Assembly (NCBI GenBank): GCA_963805305.1
Contig: CAWDTM010000002.1
Coordinates: forward strand, 434,001 to 498,000
Length of the DNA stretch: 64,000 bases
Direction: 5' to 3'
DNA from: CAVXEH01 sp963805305
GTDB taxonomy: Bacteria > Chloroflexota > Limnocylindria > QHBO01
Shown piece by piece: positions 8,943 to 16,634 of the stretch. Position 1 is the stretch's first letter, and each line of letters starts with the position of its first letter. The notes below the pieces were generated by a model. The model saw only the letters and a program-made list of their open reading frames with translations. It did not search any database and was not told the DNA's origin. The position numbers and the translations under genes were made by a program.

Positions 8943-10736
8943 ATGCCGGCCCGACAGTCCTACCGCACCCACACCTGCGGCGATCTCCGCGCGGAGCACG
9001 TCGGCGAGCGCGTGACCCTGGCCGGCTGGGTGCACCGCCGGCGCGATCACGGGCATCTCACCTTCTTTGACCTGCGGGACCGCTACGGGATCACCCAGGT
9101 CGTCACCAACGCCGACGACGCGGCGGGTGCCCACCAGGCCGGGGCCGAGGCGCGCAACGAGTGGGTGATCGCTGTCACCGGGGTCGTGCGCCTCCGGCCG
9201 GAGGGGACGGCCAACGCGGACCTCGCCACCGGGGAGATCGAGCTGGCGGTGGACGAGCTCACGGTCCTGAATGCCTCGAAGGTGCCGCCCTTCTACGTCA
9301 ACGAGGAGCAGCCGGGGCTCGACGAGACGATCCGCCTCACGTACCGCTACGTCGACCTGCGGCGTCCGCCGATGCGGGAGCGAATCATGCTGCGGGCGCG
9401 GCTGGCGAGCGCGGTGCGCCGAACCTTCGAGGGGATGTCGTTCGTCGAGATCGAGACCCCGAACCTGATCCGCAGCACGCCGGAGGGCGCGCGCGACTAC
9501 GTGGTGCCGTCGCGGATGCAGCCTGGCAGCTTCTATGCCCTGCCGCAGAGTCCGCAGGTGCTCAAGCAGCTGCTCATGGTGGCTGGCTACGACCGCTACT
9601 TCCAGATGGCGCGCGCCTTCCGCGACGAGGACCTGCGCGGCGACCGTCAGCCGGAGCACACCCAGATCGACGTGGAGATGAGCTTCGTCCGCGCGGAGGA
9701 CGTGATGGCCACCATCGAGGAGATGGTCACCACGGTGACGCGTGAGGTGATTCCGGAGCGGCCCATCCTGTCAACCCCGTTTCCGCGCCTGACCTACGAG
9801 GAGGCGCTGGACCGGTACGGGTCGGACAAGCCCGACATTCGCTTCGGGATGGAGCTGCGCGACCTGACCGATCTCGTTCGCGACGTGGACTTCCGGGTCT
9901 TCGCGGAGCCCGTCGCCGCCGGGGGCCGCGTGCGGGGCCTCGTGGCTCGCGGGTGCGCGGGCTACTCGCGCAAGCAGATCGATGAGCTGACCGACCTCGC
10001 CCGGCGCCATGGCGCCGGCGGGCTCGTCCACCTGTCCGTCAACGCCGATGGCACCCTGCAGGGGCCGGCGGCGAAGTTCCTCGACGCGGCGCACCAGGCC
10101 ACCCTGCGAGCCTCGACCGGTGCGGCTGCCGGCGACCTGGTCCTCGTTGTTGCCGACGCCGATCCCCATCGATCGGCCGACGTTCTCGGCCGCATGCGGC
10201 TGGAGCTCGGGGACCGCCTGGGCCTCCGCGACGAGAACGTGCTCGCCTACGTCTGGGTCTACCCATTCCCCATGTTCACCTGGGACGAGGAGAACGATCG
10301 CTGGGACGCGACCCACAACCCGTTCAGCGCGCCCCTGTGGGAGGAGGAGGCGCGGATGGAGTCCGATCCCGGCTCCGTCCACGCCCAGCAGTACGACCTT
10401 GCCCTCAACGGATGGGAGCTGGGCGGGGGAAGCGTCCGGATTCACCGCCGCGACCTCCTGGAGCGGGCGTTCAGGCTCATGGGCCACACGATCGAGGGAA
10501 TGCGGGACCAGTTCGGGGCGCTGCTCGACGCCCTCGAGTACGGGGCGCCGCCGCACGGCGGCATCGCCATCGGCCTCGACCGGTGGACCGCCCTCCTGGC
10601 CCGCCAGACGAACATCCGGGAGGTGATGGCCTTCCCCAAGACGCAGTCGGGGAGCGACCTGATGATGGGTGCGCCCTCGCCAATCAGCGAGCGGCAGCTC
10701 GACGAGCTCCATCTCGAGATCAGATCGGACGACTGA
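8943..10736 (+). CDS. aspS: Aspartate-tRNA ligase, predicted non-discriminating (Asp/Asn)
   Basis: 597 residues, bacterial-type AspRS. It has an N-terminal OB anticodon domain (1-110), a class II catalytic core with FRDEDLRGDRQPEHTQIDVEMS, a GAD insertion (about 300-410, starting LRDLTDLVRDVDFRVF) and a C-terminal motif 3 (GIAIGLDRWTALL). In the anticodon domain the sequence is HRRRDHGHLTF. His36 sits where the non-discriminating Pseudomonas enzyme has His31 and the discriminating E. coli enzyme has Leu30. On that basis the enzyme probably also charges tRNA-Asn with Asp, for later amidation by GatCAB (inference). The ATG at 8943 follows its own -10 box. Confidence 0.95.
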   Translation: MPARQSYRTHTCGDLRAEHVGERVTLAGWVHRRRDHGHLTFFDLRDRYGITQVVTNADDAAGAHQAGAEARNEWVIAVTGVVRLRPEGTANADLATGEIELAVDELTVLNASKVPPFYVNEEQPGLDETIRLTYRYVDLRRPPMRERIMLRARLASAVRRTFEGMSFVEIETPNLIRSTPEGARDYVVPSRMQPGSFYALPQSPQVLKQLLMVAGYDRYFQMARAFRDEDLRGDRQPEHTQIDVEMSFVRAEDVMATIEEMVTTVTREVIPERPILSTPFPRLTYEEALDRYGSDKPDIRFGMELRDLTDLVRDVDFRVFAEPVAAGGRVRGLVARGCAGYSRKQIDELTDLARRHGAGGLVHLSVNADGTLQGPAAKFLDAAHQATLRASTGAAAGDLVLVVADADPHRSADVLGRMRLELGDRLGLRDENVLAYVWVYPFPMFTWDEENDRWDATHNPFSAPLWEEEARMESDPGSVHAQQYDLALNGWELGGGSVRIHRRDLLERAFRLMGHTIEGMRDQFGALLDALEYGAPPHGGIAIGLDRWTALLARQTNIREVMAFPKTQSGSDLMMGAPSPISERQLDELHLEIRSDD

Positions 10737-10737
10737 G

Positions 10738-10759
10738 CCGTCCGGCCCGGGCCGGACGG
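10738..10759 (+). terminator. Perfect palindrome after aspS, probable terminator
   Basis: An 11-base arm (10738-10748) is followed directly by its exact reverse complement (10749-10759), starting 1 base after the aspS stop. GC rich, no T-run. Confidence 0.5.
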
Positions 10760-10867
10760 ACGTCCCGTCGGGCACAAGCGCCCGTACCGCAGGCGGCGGG
10801 GGTGTGCGATCCTGAGCGGGCCACGACCGGCCTGCCGCCGGCGCGAGACGCTCCGCAGAGGTGGGAG

Positions 10868-11614
10868 ATGCTTGTTCGAGACGTGATGACGGCGCCGGTC
10901 CTGTCGGTCACGCCCGCGACGCCGCTCAAGGAGGTCGCCCGACTCCTCGTCGACCGTCGGATCAGCGGCGTGCCGGTTGCGGACGAAGCCGGCAAGGTGC
11001 TCGGCATCGTCAGCGAGGCTGACTTCCTCCTCAAGGAGCGGGGAGCCCCGGACCGCCGTGCGCGGAGGCACGCGCTGGCCTGGCTGTTCGGCGATGAGCG
11101 AGGGGACATTGAGCAGGCGAAGATCAGCGCCACCACGGCGGGGGAGGCCATGACCCGGCCCGCGGTGACGATCTGCGCGGATTGCAGCCTTCGCGAGGCT
11201 GCCGGGCTGATGGTGGAGAAGCACATCAATCGTCTCCCGGTCGTGGACGATGATCGGCTGGTGGGGATCGTCACCCGCGCGGACCTGGTGGGGGCCTTCG
11301 TACGACCGGACGACGAGCTCGCGGCGATCGTCGCCGACGAGGTCGCGCGCGACACGATGTGGCTCGAGCCCGGCGAAGTGACGGTGGCGGTCGCGGAGGG
11401 CGTGGTCACGCTGGGCGGCACGGTCGACCGACGCTCGACGGCGCAGATCCTCGCCAAGCTCACCTCGCAGGTCGACGGCGTCGTCCGCGTGGAAGCCGAT
11501 GATCTCCACTGGGACCTCGACGATCGGCACATGGAGGCGGCACCGGGGCGCGATGTGCCGGAGACCACGGCTGCCTCCCTGCGGGCCCGCGAACGGCCTC
11601 GCACCACGGGCTGA
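10868..11614 (+). CDS. CBS-domain pair with BON domain
   Basis: 248 residues. Two CBS domains occupy about 1-60 (MLVRDVMTAPVLSVTP, then VLGIVSEADFLL) and 90-150 (AGEAMTRPAVTICAD, then LVGIVTRADLVGAF). A BON-like domain follows at about 155-220 (VTVAVAEGVVTLGGTVDRRS). CBS pairs sense adenosine nucleotides and BON domains bind membranes or partners. No signal peptide is seen, so it is cytoplasmic. The ATG is preceded by a GAGGTGGG ribosome-binding site, and the MLVRDVMT start is typical of this family. The function in the cell is unknown; it is usually annotated as a CBS/BON stress-type protein. The last 30 residues are a low-complexity Arg-rich tail. Confidence 0.85.
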   Translation: MLVRDVMTAPVLSVTPATPLKEVARLLVDRRISGVPVADEAGKVLGIVSEADFLLKERGAPDRRARRHALAWLFGDERGDIEQAKISATTAGEAMTRPAVTICADCSLREAAGLMVEKHINRLPVVDDDRLVGIVTRADLVGAFVRPDDELAAIVADEVARDTMWLEPGEVTVAVAEGVVTLGGTVDRRSTAQILAKLTSQVDGVVRVEADDLHWDLDDRHMEAAPGRDVPETTAASLRARERPRTTG

Positions 11615-11677
11615 CGACGCGACCGTCGCGGGACCGATCGGCGCGGTGACTCGGCGCACCACCCGCGCGGGAATTCG

Positions 11678-11707
11678 TTGCCGGGCGTACCGCGTCCGTG
11701 CTATCCA
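11678..11707 (+). promoter_or_regulatory. Candidate promoter of the 11800 gene
   Basis: TTGCCG (11678-11683) and TATCCA (11702-11707) are 18 nt apart. Transcription from here would give a leader of about 85 nt before the SD-led ATG at 11800. An inverted repeat GAAGGC/GCCTTC (11739-11744, 11753-11758) lies in that leader. Confidence 0.35.
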
Positions 11708-11799
11708 TGCCGCACGCACGCCGCGACGTTTCGTGTGAGAAGGCATCCGAGCGCCTTCGTTCCGCATGACGGCGCGCTCACCGCACGGAAGGAAGGGCT

Positions 11800-13104
11800 A
11801 TGCCTCACCGCAGACTCGGAGTCCTGATAGCAATCGCCGCCTCTCTGCTCGTGGCAATCGCGGGGCCGGCGTCAGCCGCGTCGCCGAAGAGCGCCGAGCC
11901 GCAGCTCGTCGACGACGCCACGCTCAAGGCCATGTACACCACCCTGGGCGGCGCCGATGTCCTGCCCACCACGCGCACGATTCCCCATTGGTGGGGTTCG
12001 ACCACTGACCCGAGCGACGGTGTCACGTATGGCTACAACATGGTCGGCGCCGACCCGACGAGCTGTTCCGGGGCCGCTTGCAGTGTGACTATTCAGGCAG
12101 ACATCACGCCCATCATCGTCAACGTCGGCGGCTTGACCTTCAGTGGCAGCGACGTGCTGCAGGCCACGCTGGCTTCGCCGCAGTTCGCCACCAACGACTA
12201 CGGGACCACCTCGGGCGCAACGGACACCGCGTTCGCCCGCGGCGCAGGCGGTGTGCTGTCGCAGGGCGATGCGGGCAACCAGCTCCAGCTGCAGGACGCG
12301 ACGATGCGCGCCCAGTTCAATCGCACCGGCAACGACCCCTACCACCTGGTTCTTCAGCCGAACGTGCTGCCGGCGGTCACCATCGACGTACCCTCGAACC
12401 AGGGCACCTTGCTGCAGAGCGGGCGCGGGGTGATCTTTGCCGACATCAACATCAGCTGGTGGGCCGCCAAGATCCAGAACCTGGAATCTAAGGCCGAGGC
12501 GACCCATTTGCCGATCTACCTGACGAACAACGTGCTCCTACACATCGGCAAGGACATTTTCAACTGCTGCGTGATCGGCTTCCACGGCACGCGTGCCGCG
12601 GGAAGCGGTGAGGGCAACACCAACAGCAAGGGCAACGCGTCAGTCCAGACCTTCGCCTGGGCCAGCTGGGTGCAGCCGGGAATCTACGCTCGCTCCAGCG
12701 GCGGAACCAACTGGGCCCTGCAGGATATCCACGCGCTGAGCCACGAGATTGCCGAATGGGCGGATGACCCGTTCGTGAACAACTACGTCGAGCCCTGGGT
12801 GACCCCCACGGCGCCCCAGTATGGCTGCACCGGCATCCTAGAAACGGGTGATCCGGTGGTGGCGATTGGGTTTGCCATGGGCACCAACACGTTCCAGCAG
12901 GGCCCGAATCCGAACGGTTCAGCGACCAGCGCCGACGGGTCCTACCACCCGGAGGACGAGGCGCTGTTGCCGTGGTTCATGCGAACCTCGCCGAACGACG
13001 TTTCAGAGCCGACCCAGTCGGCGAGCGCCAACATCGGACGCTACACGTTCATGGGCGACCTGAACCCGTTCAGCGGGTTCCGCGCGCCAGCCACGGGCTG
13101 CTGA
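11800..13104 (+). CDS. Secreted protein of unknown function with a SHEIAEWADDP motif
   Basis: 434 residues with a clear Sec signal peptide: MPHRR, a hydrophobic run (LGVLIAIAASLLVAIAG) and an ASA-A cleavage site near residue 27. The mature part is rich in Asn, Thr, Ser and Gly, as in exported proteins. Near residue 315 it has HALSHEIAEWADDPFVNN, an HExxE motif followed by Asp-Pro, which could be a metal site. Plant phosphate-induced/EXORDIUM-like and some fungal secreted proteins carry a comparable segment (recall only). Cysteine pairs are present (SCSGAAC; NCC; GC at the end). Start ATG 11800 has a strong GGAAGGAAGGG ribosome-binding site. Enzyme activity is not established. Confidence 0.75.
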   Translation: MPHRRLGVLIAIAASLLVAIAGPASAASPKSAEPQLVDDATLKAMYTTLGGADVLPTTRTIPHWWGSTTDPSDGVTYGYNMVGADPTSCSGAACSVTIQADITPIIVNVGGLTFSGSDVLQATLASPQFATNDYGTTSGATDTAFARGAGGVLSQGDAGNQLQLQDATMRAQFNRTGNDPYHLVLQPNVLPAVTIDVPSNQGTLLQSGRGVIFADINISWWAAKIQNLESKAEATHLPIYLTNNVLLHIGKDIFNCCVIGFHGTRAAGSGEGNTNSKGNASVQTFAWASWVQPGIYARSSGGTNWALQDIHALSHEIAEWADDPFVNNYVEPWVTPTAPQYGCTGILETGDPVVAIGFAMGTNTFQQGPNPNGSATSADGSYHPEDEALLPWFMRTSPNDVSEPTQSASANIGRYTFMGDLNPFSGFRAPATGC

Positions 13105-13134
13105 AGGCAGGCCGCCCACTCACCCACGACCAGC

Positions 13135-13164
13135 TGAGGGCCGGCTCTCGGGAGCCGGCCCTCA
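13135..13164 (+). terminator. Hairpin terminator after the 11800 gene
   Basis: A perfect 13-bp stem (13135-13147 with 13152-13164) and a TCGG loop, 30 bases after the stop. The stem contains CCGGCTC/GAGCCGG, also used in the hairpins at 15342 and 19845. Confidence 0.7.
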
Positions 13165-13404
13165 GGCATCTTCGACTGCGCCGCGATGACCGTCCCGCCG
13201 TTGGCGACCGCGGTGCCGTCGCGCACCACCCTGCTGCTGAAATCCTTGCCTCCGTACCCGGATAGCTGTAAACCCATGGCGAATCGGCAGAGAATCGGAC
13301 CGTCACGCCAACCCGCCCTGGCTGCTGCCGTCGTCCGCGACCCTGCCCGACGAGAGCGGGCGCCGGTTGCCGGGCGCCCATCACAAGATTGGAGTGAGCG
13401 GTCC
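13165..13404 (+). other. Long 5' region of the 13405 gene, no gene seen
   Basis: About 240 bases between the 13135 hairpin and the next ATG. A possible promoter lies inside: TTGCCT (13246-13251), 17 nt, TAAACC (13269-13274). That would leave a leader of about 130 nt. I matched it by eye to common riboswitch cores (c-di-GMP, c-di-AMP, TPP, cobalamin, SAM) and none fits. Confidence 0.4.
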
Positions 13405-15309
13405 ATGTCCGAAATCGGAAGCCGATCCTTGACGCGCCTCGCCGCGATCGGTGCGACCCTGGCATTGCTGTCCGGGGTCCTGGTCCCGGCTGCGGCGCTG
13501 GCGCGGTCGCCTGCCGCGTCGAGCCACACCACGCTGCAGATCCATCGCATGGGCGTCGCGCGCATGCCCGCCGCCGGAGCAACAACCAGCACGCCATCGG
13601 GCGCCCTGTCCCTCGAGGCTCGCCCCGCCGCGCAGCAGGACACCGACGCCGAAACCTCGGGATCCAAGTCATCCGCACACGTCCCGTCCGCGCATGTTCC
13701 GCGCCCCGCGACCCTGCCGGTGCAGAGTGCGAGCTCCGGGTTTGCGGGGCTCAACCACTTCGACAACCGGACCGCCGGCACCGGCGCCTTCACGAACACC
13801 CAGTTCAGCCTCGAGCCGCCGGACCAGGGCATGTGCGTCAGTGACAGCGGAACCATCGTCGAGACGGTGAACACCGTCGTGCGCGTCCGCAACACGAGCG
13901 GTGCCACCCTGACCGATCCCGTCGCGCTGAACCAGTTCTTCGGCCTGGCGCCCGAGATCGATCGGAACGCCGGCGCATTCGGCGACTTCACGAGTGATCC
14001 CAAGTGCTACTGGGATCCGGACACCGGTCACTGGTTCCTGAGCCTGCTGCAGATCGACGTCGACGCGCCGACGGGAGCCTTCCTGCCTCACGCACACCAG
14101 CTCCTGGCCGTCAGCCAGACAACGGACCCGACCGGTGCCTGGTACCTCTACGAGTGGGACACGACCGACGACGGCACGAACGGCACGCCGTCCCATCCGA
14201 ACTGCCCCTGCTTCGGTGACCAGCCCCTGCTCGGCGCCGATGCCAACGGCATCTACATCACGACCAACGAGTTCCCGATCTTCGCCAACGGCTTCAACGG
14301 GGCGAACATCTATGCCCTGTCGAAGTCCGCGCTCGTGAGCGGGAGCCTGCCGCCGATCTTCCTGTTCAACGAGCCCACGCTGGCCGAGGGCCAGGCCTAC
14401 TCGATCCAGCCGTCCACCACGGCACCGGGCGCGGCCTACGCCGGCAACGGCGACACCGAGTACTTCCTGTCGGCACTGGAGTTCACCGGCCGAACCGATA
14501 ACCGCGTCGCGCTCTGGGCCATGACGAACACGAGCAACCTTGGCTCGGGCACGACGCCGACCATGGCTGATCCGGCGATCGTCACCGGGGTGACTTACGG
14601 CTTCCCGCCGACGGTTATCCAGAAGGACGGTCCCACACCCCTCATGGACCTGCTGAACTACGCCCCGTACGGCGAAGCCGTCGGGCTGATCGCCAAGCCG
14701 GTCCACGAGCACCTGAGCCCCTTGAACTCGAATGACGACCGCATGAACCAGACCGTCTGGGACGGCACGCACATCTGGGGTGCCGTGAACACCGTGGTCA
14801 AGTCGCCCACCGGCGCAACCCGCGTGGGGATCGCGTACTTCGGCGTAAAGCCCGGCTGGAGCGGCGACACCCTGACCGGGAGCATGGAGGCCACCGGCTA
14901 CGTGGCCGTGGCGAACAACTCGGTGATGTTCCCGTCCATCGCGGCCAACAGCAGCGGCAACGCAGCAATCGCGTTCACGCTGGCCGGACCGGACTACTAC
15001 CCGAGCGCTGCGTACGTCACCCTCAGCGCGACCAGCGCACCATCGGCGGTCAAGGTCGCCAAGGCAGGCGACGGGCCGGCCGACGGGTTCACCGGCTACC
15101 GCAGCCAGGACCCGGTCGACAACGGGGTCGAGCGCTGGGGCGACTACAGCGCAGCGGCCGCGACATCATCCGGGACGATCTGGATGGCCACCGAGACCGT
15201 CAACCAGGCCTGTGACCTCAGCACGTTCGTCAACACGAACTTCACATGCGGCAACACGCGGACCATCTACGCCAACTGGGGCACCTGGATCGCCAGCGTC
15301 ACGCCGTAA
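13405..15309 (+). CDS. Large secreted protein of unknown function, possibly beta-propeller
   Basis: 634 residues. After MSEIGSRSLTRLAAIG comes a hydrophobic signal sequence (ATLALLSGVLVPAAALA) with cleavage near residue 32. A Ser/Thr/Ala/Pro-rich stretch to about residue 110 follows, then a long domain with NTQFSLEPPDQGMCVSD, DPKCYWDPDTGHWFLSLLQ and CPCFGDQPLLGAD. The repeating strand-like pattern and the PPDQG/CV opening suggest a beta-propeller-like secreted domain (inference). Four to six cysteines could pair. The ATG has a GGAGTGAG ribosome-binding site 6 nt upstream and a promoter-containing leader. It follows another secreted protein but a hairpin separates them. Confidence 0.72.
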   Translation: MSEIGSRSLTRLAAIGATLALLSGVLVPAAALARSPAASSHTTLQIHRMGVARMPAAGATTSTPSGALSLEARPAAQQDTDAETSGSKSSAHVPSAHVPRPATLPVQSASSGFAGLNHFDNRTAGTGAFTNTQFSLEPPDQGMCVSDSGTIVETVNTVVRVRNTSGATLTDPVALNQFFGLAPEIDRNAGAFGDFTSDPKCYWDPDTGHWFLSLLQIDVDAPTGAFLPHAHQLLAVSQTTDPTGAWYLYEWDTTDDGTNGTPSHPNCPCFGDQPLLGADANGIYITTNEFPIFANGFNGANIYALSKSALVSGSLPPIFLFNEPTLAEGQAYSIQPSTTAPGAAYAGNGDTEYFLSALEFTGRTDNRVALWAMTNTSNLGSGTTPTMADPAIVTGVTYGFPPTVIQKDGPTPLMDLLNYAPYGEAVGLIAKPVHEHLSPLNSNDDRMNQTVWDGTHIWGAVNTVVKSPTGATRVGIAYFGVKPGWSGDTLTGSMEATGYVAVANNSVMFPSIAANSSGNAAIAFTLAGPDYYPSAAYVTLSATSAPSAVKVAKAGDGPADGFTGYRSQDPVDNGVERWGDYSAAAATSSGTIWMATETVNQACDLSTFVNTNFTCGNTRTIYANWGTWIASVTP

Positions 15310-15341
15310 CCGACTGCTCGGTCCAGACCAGCAGCACCGAT

Positions 15342-15372
15342 CGAGGCCGGCTCCTCCGAGGAGCCGGCCTCG
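15342..15372 (+). terminator. Hairpin terminator after the 13405 gene
   Basis: A 15-base arm (15342-15356) pairs exactly with 15358-15372; the apical pairs would open to form the loop. It lies 33 bases after the stop, with the same CCGGCTC core as the hairpin at 13135. Confidence 0.7.
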
Positions 15373-15406
15373 TCGCATCCCCGGTCGAGAGTCCGTATCC
15401 CGGCGG

Positions 15407-15412
15407 TATCAT
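15407..15412 (+). promoter_or_regulatory. -10 box (TATCAT) of the cysteine desulfurase, leaderless
   Basis: TATCAT ends 9 nt before the ATG at 15422. Confidence 0.6.
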
Positions 15413-15421
15413 CCGGCGGCG

Positions 15422-16609
15422 ATGGCCATCTATCTCGATCACGCGGCGACGACACCGGTGCGCCGCGAGGTGATCGACGCGATGCTGCCGTATCTGACCG
15501 AGCACTGGGGAAATCCGTCGAGCATTCATGGCTCGGGCCGTGCGGCGCGCCAGGGGCTCGACGAGGCGCGAGAGCGGATCGCCGAGATGATCGGCGCGAA
15601 GGCCCGCGAGATCGTCTTCACCTCCGGCGGCTCCGAATCGGACAACCTGGCGATCAAGGGGGTGGCCTGGGCGGCATCGACGCGTGGCCGGCATCTCGTG
15701 ACGACCGCTGTCGAGCACAAGGCGGTGCTGCAGACCTGCGCGCTCCTGGAACGCCACGGGTTCGAGACGACGATCCTGCCGGTGGATCCGCACGGAATGG
15801 TCGACCCGCAGGCGGTCGACGCGGCCATCACCGACAGGACCACGCTCGTCAGCGTGATGGCCGCCAACAACGAGGTGGGCACGGTCGAGCCGATTCGCGA
15901 GATCGGCAACGTTTGTCGGTCCCGGCGCGTCCTGTTCCACGTGGATGCCATCCAGGCGGCCCCGATGCTGCCCATCGACGTCAACGCGTGGCAGGCGGAC
16001 CTTGTCTCGCTGTCCGCTCACAAGCTCTATGGCCCCAGGGGGATCGGCGCGCTGTACGTGCGCCAGGGCACCGCGCTGGTGCCGCAGATCCAGGGAGGAT
16101 CGCAGGAGCGGCAGCGCCGGGCGGGTACGGAGAACGTCGCGGCCGCGGTGGGGCTCGCCGAGGCGTTCGCGCTCGCGGCGCACGAGCCGGCGCGCGCCGC
16201 CGAGGCGAGACGCCTCGCCGGGCTGAGGGACGACCTTCTCGCCGGCCTGACGTCGATGGACGGGGTGCGCCTGACGGGGCATCCCACGCAGCGCCTGCCC
16301 AACAGCGCCAGCGTCCTGGTGGCCGGGGTCGAGGGCGGCGACCTGGTTGCCGCGCTGGACCTGGAGGGGATCGAGACATCCACCGGGTCGGCGTGCACAA
16401 CCGGCAGCCTGGACCCGAGCCACGTGCTGCTGGCGATGGGTATCGAAGAGCAGGCGGCGCACGGCTCGCTGCGGCTGACCCTCGGCCGATCGACGACCGC
16501 CGAGGCGGTGTCCATCACCATCGCAGCCGTGGAACGATGCGTCGCGCGGCTGCGCAGCCAAGGCCCGGCGGACGGCGAGGGCGTGTCCGCGGGGCCACGC
16601 ACGGCATGA
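15422..16609 (+). CDS. Cysteine desulfurase (NifS/IscS family)
   Basis: 395 residues. A PLP enzyme that removes sulfur from cysteine and passes it on as a persulfide. The N-terminus MAIYLDHAATTPVRREV is typical. HVDAIQA holds the PLP-contacting Asp. SLSAHKLYGPRGIGALYV carries the PLP lysine. The persulfide cysteine is in STGSACTTGSLDPSHVL near residue 326, the short group-I arrangement. No iscU or iscR is next to it. mnmA lies 1.5 kb downstream, so tRNA thiolation is a likely use, as well as iron-sulfur assembly (inference). Start ATG is set by a -10 box 9 nt upstream. Confidence 0.93.
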   Translation: MAIYLDHAATTPVRREVIDAMLPYLTEHWGNPSSIHGSGRAARQGLDEARERIAEMIGAKAREIVFTSGGSESDNLAIKGVAWAASTRGRHLVTTAVEHKAVLQTCALLERHGFETTILPVDPHGMVDPQAVDAAITDRTTLVSVMAANNEVGTVEPIREIGNVCRSRRVLFHVDAIQAAPMLPIDVNAWQADLVSLSAHKLYGPRGIGALYVRQGTALVPQIQGGSQERQRRAGTENVAAAVGLAEAFALAAHEPARAAEARRLAGLRDDLLAGLTSMDGVRLTGHPTQRLPNSASVLVAGVEGGDLVAALDLEGIETSTGSACTTGSLDPSHVLLAMGIEEQAAHGSLRLTLGRSTTAEAVSITIAAVERCVARLRSQGPADGEGVSAGPRTA

Positions 16610-16619
16610 CGCCACGCGC

Positions 16620-16625
16620 TAGAGT
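16620..16625 (+). promoter_or_regulatory. -10 box (TAGAGT) of the LCP gene, leaderless GTG
   Basis: TAGAGT ends 9 nt before the GTG at 16635, so a GTG can also serve as a leaderless start here. Confidence 0.5.
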
Positions 16626-16634
16626 CGGACAGAC

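Noticed and set aside
13200..13300. Possible c-di-AMP (ydaO-like) riboswitch, from GCTGAAATCC and GATAGCTGTAAACC
   Set aside because: The segments are far too close and the central GGGGA and pseudoknot parts are absent.
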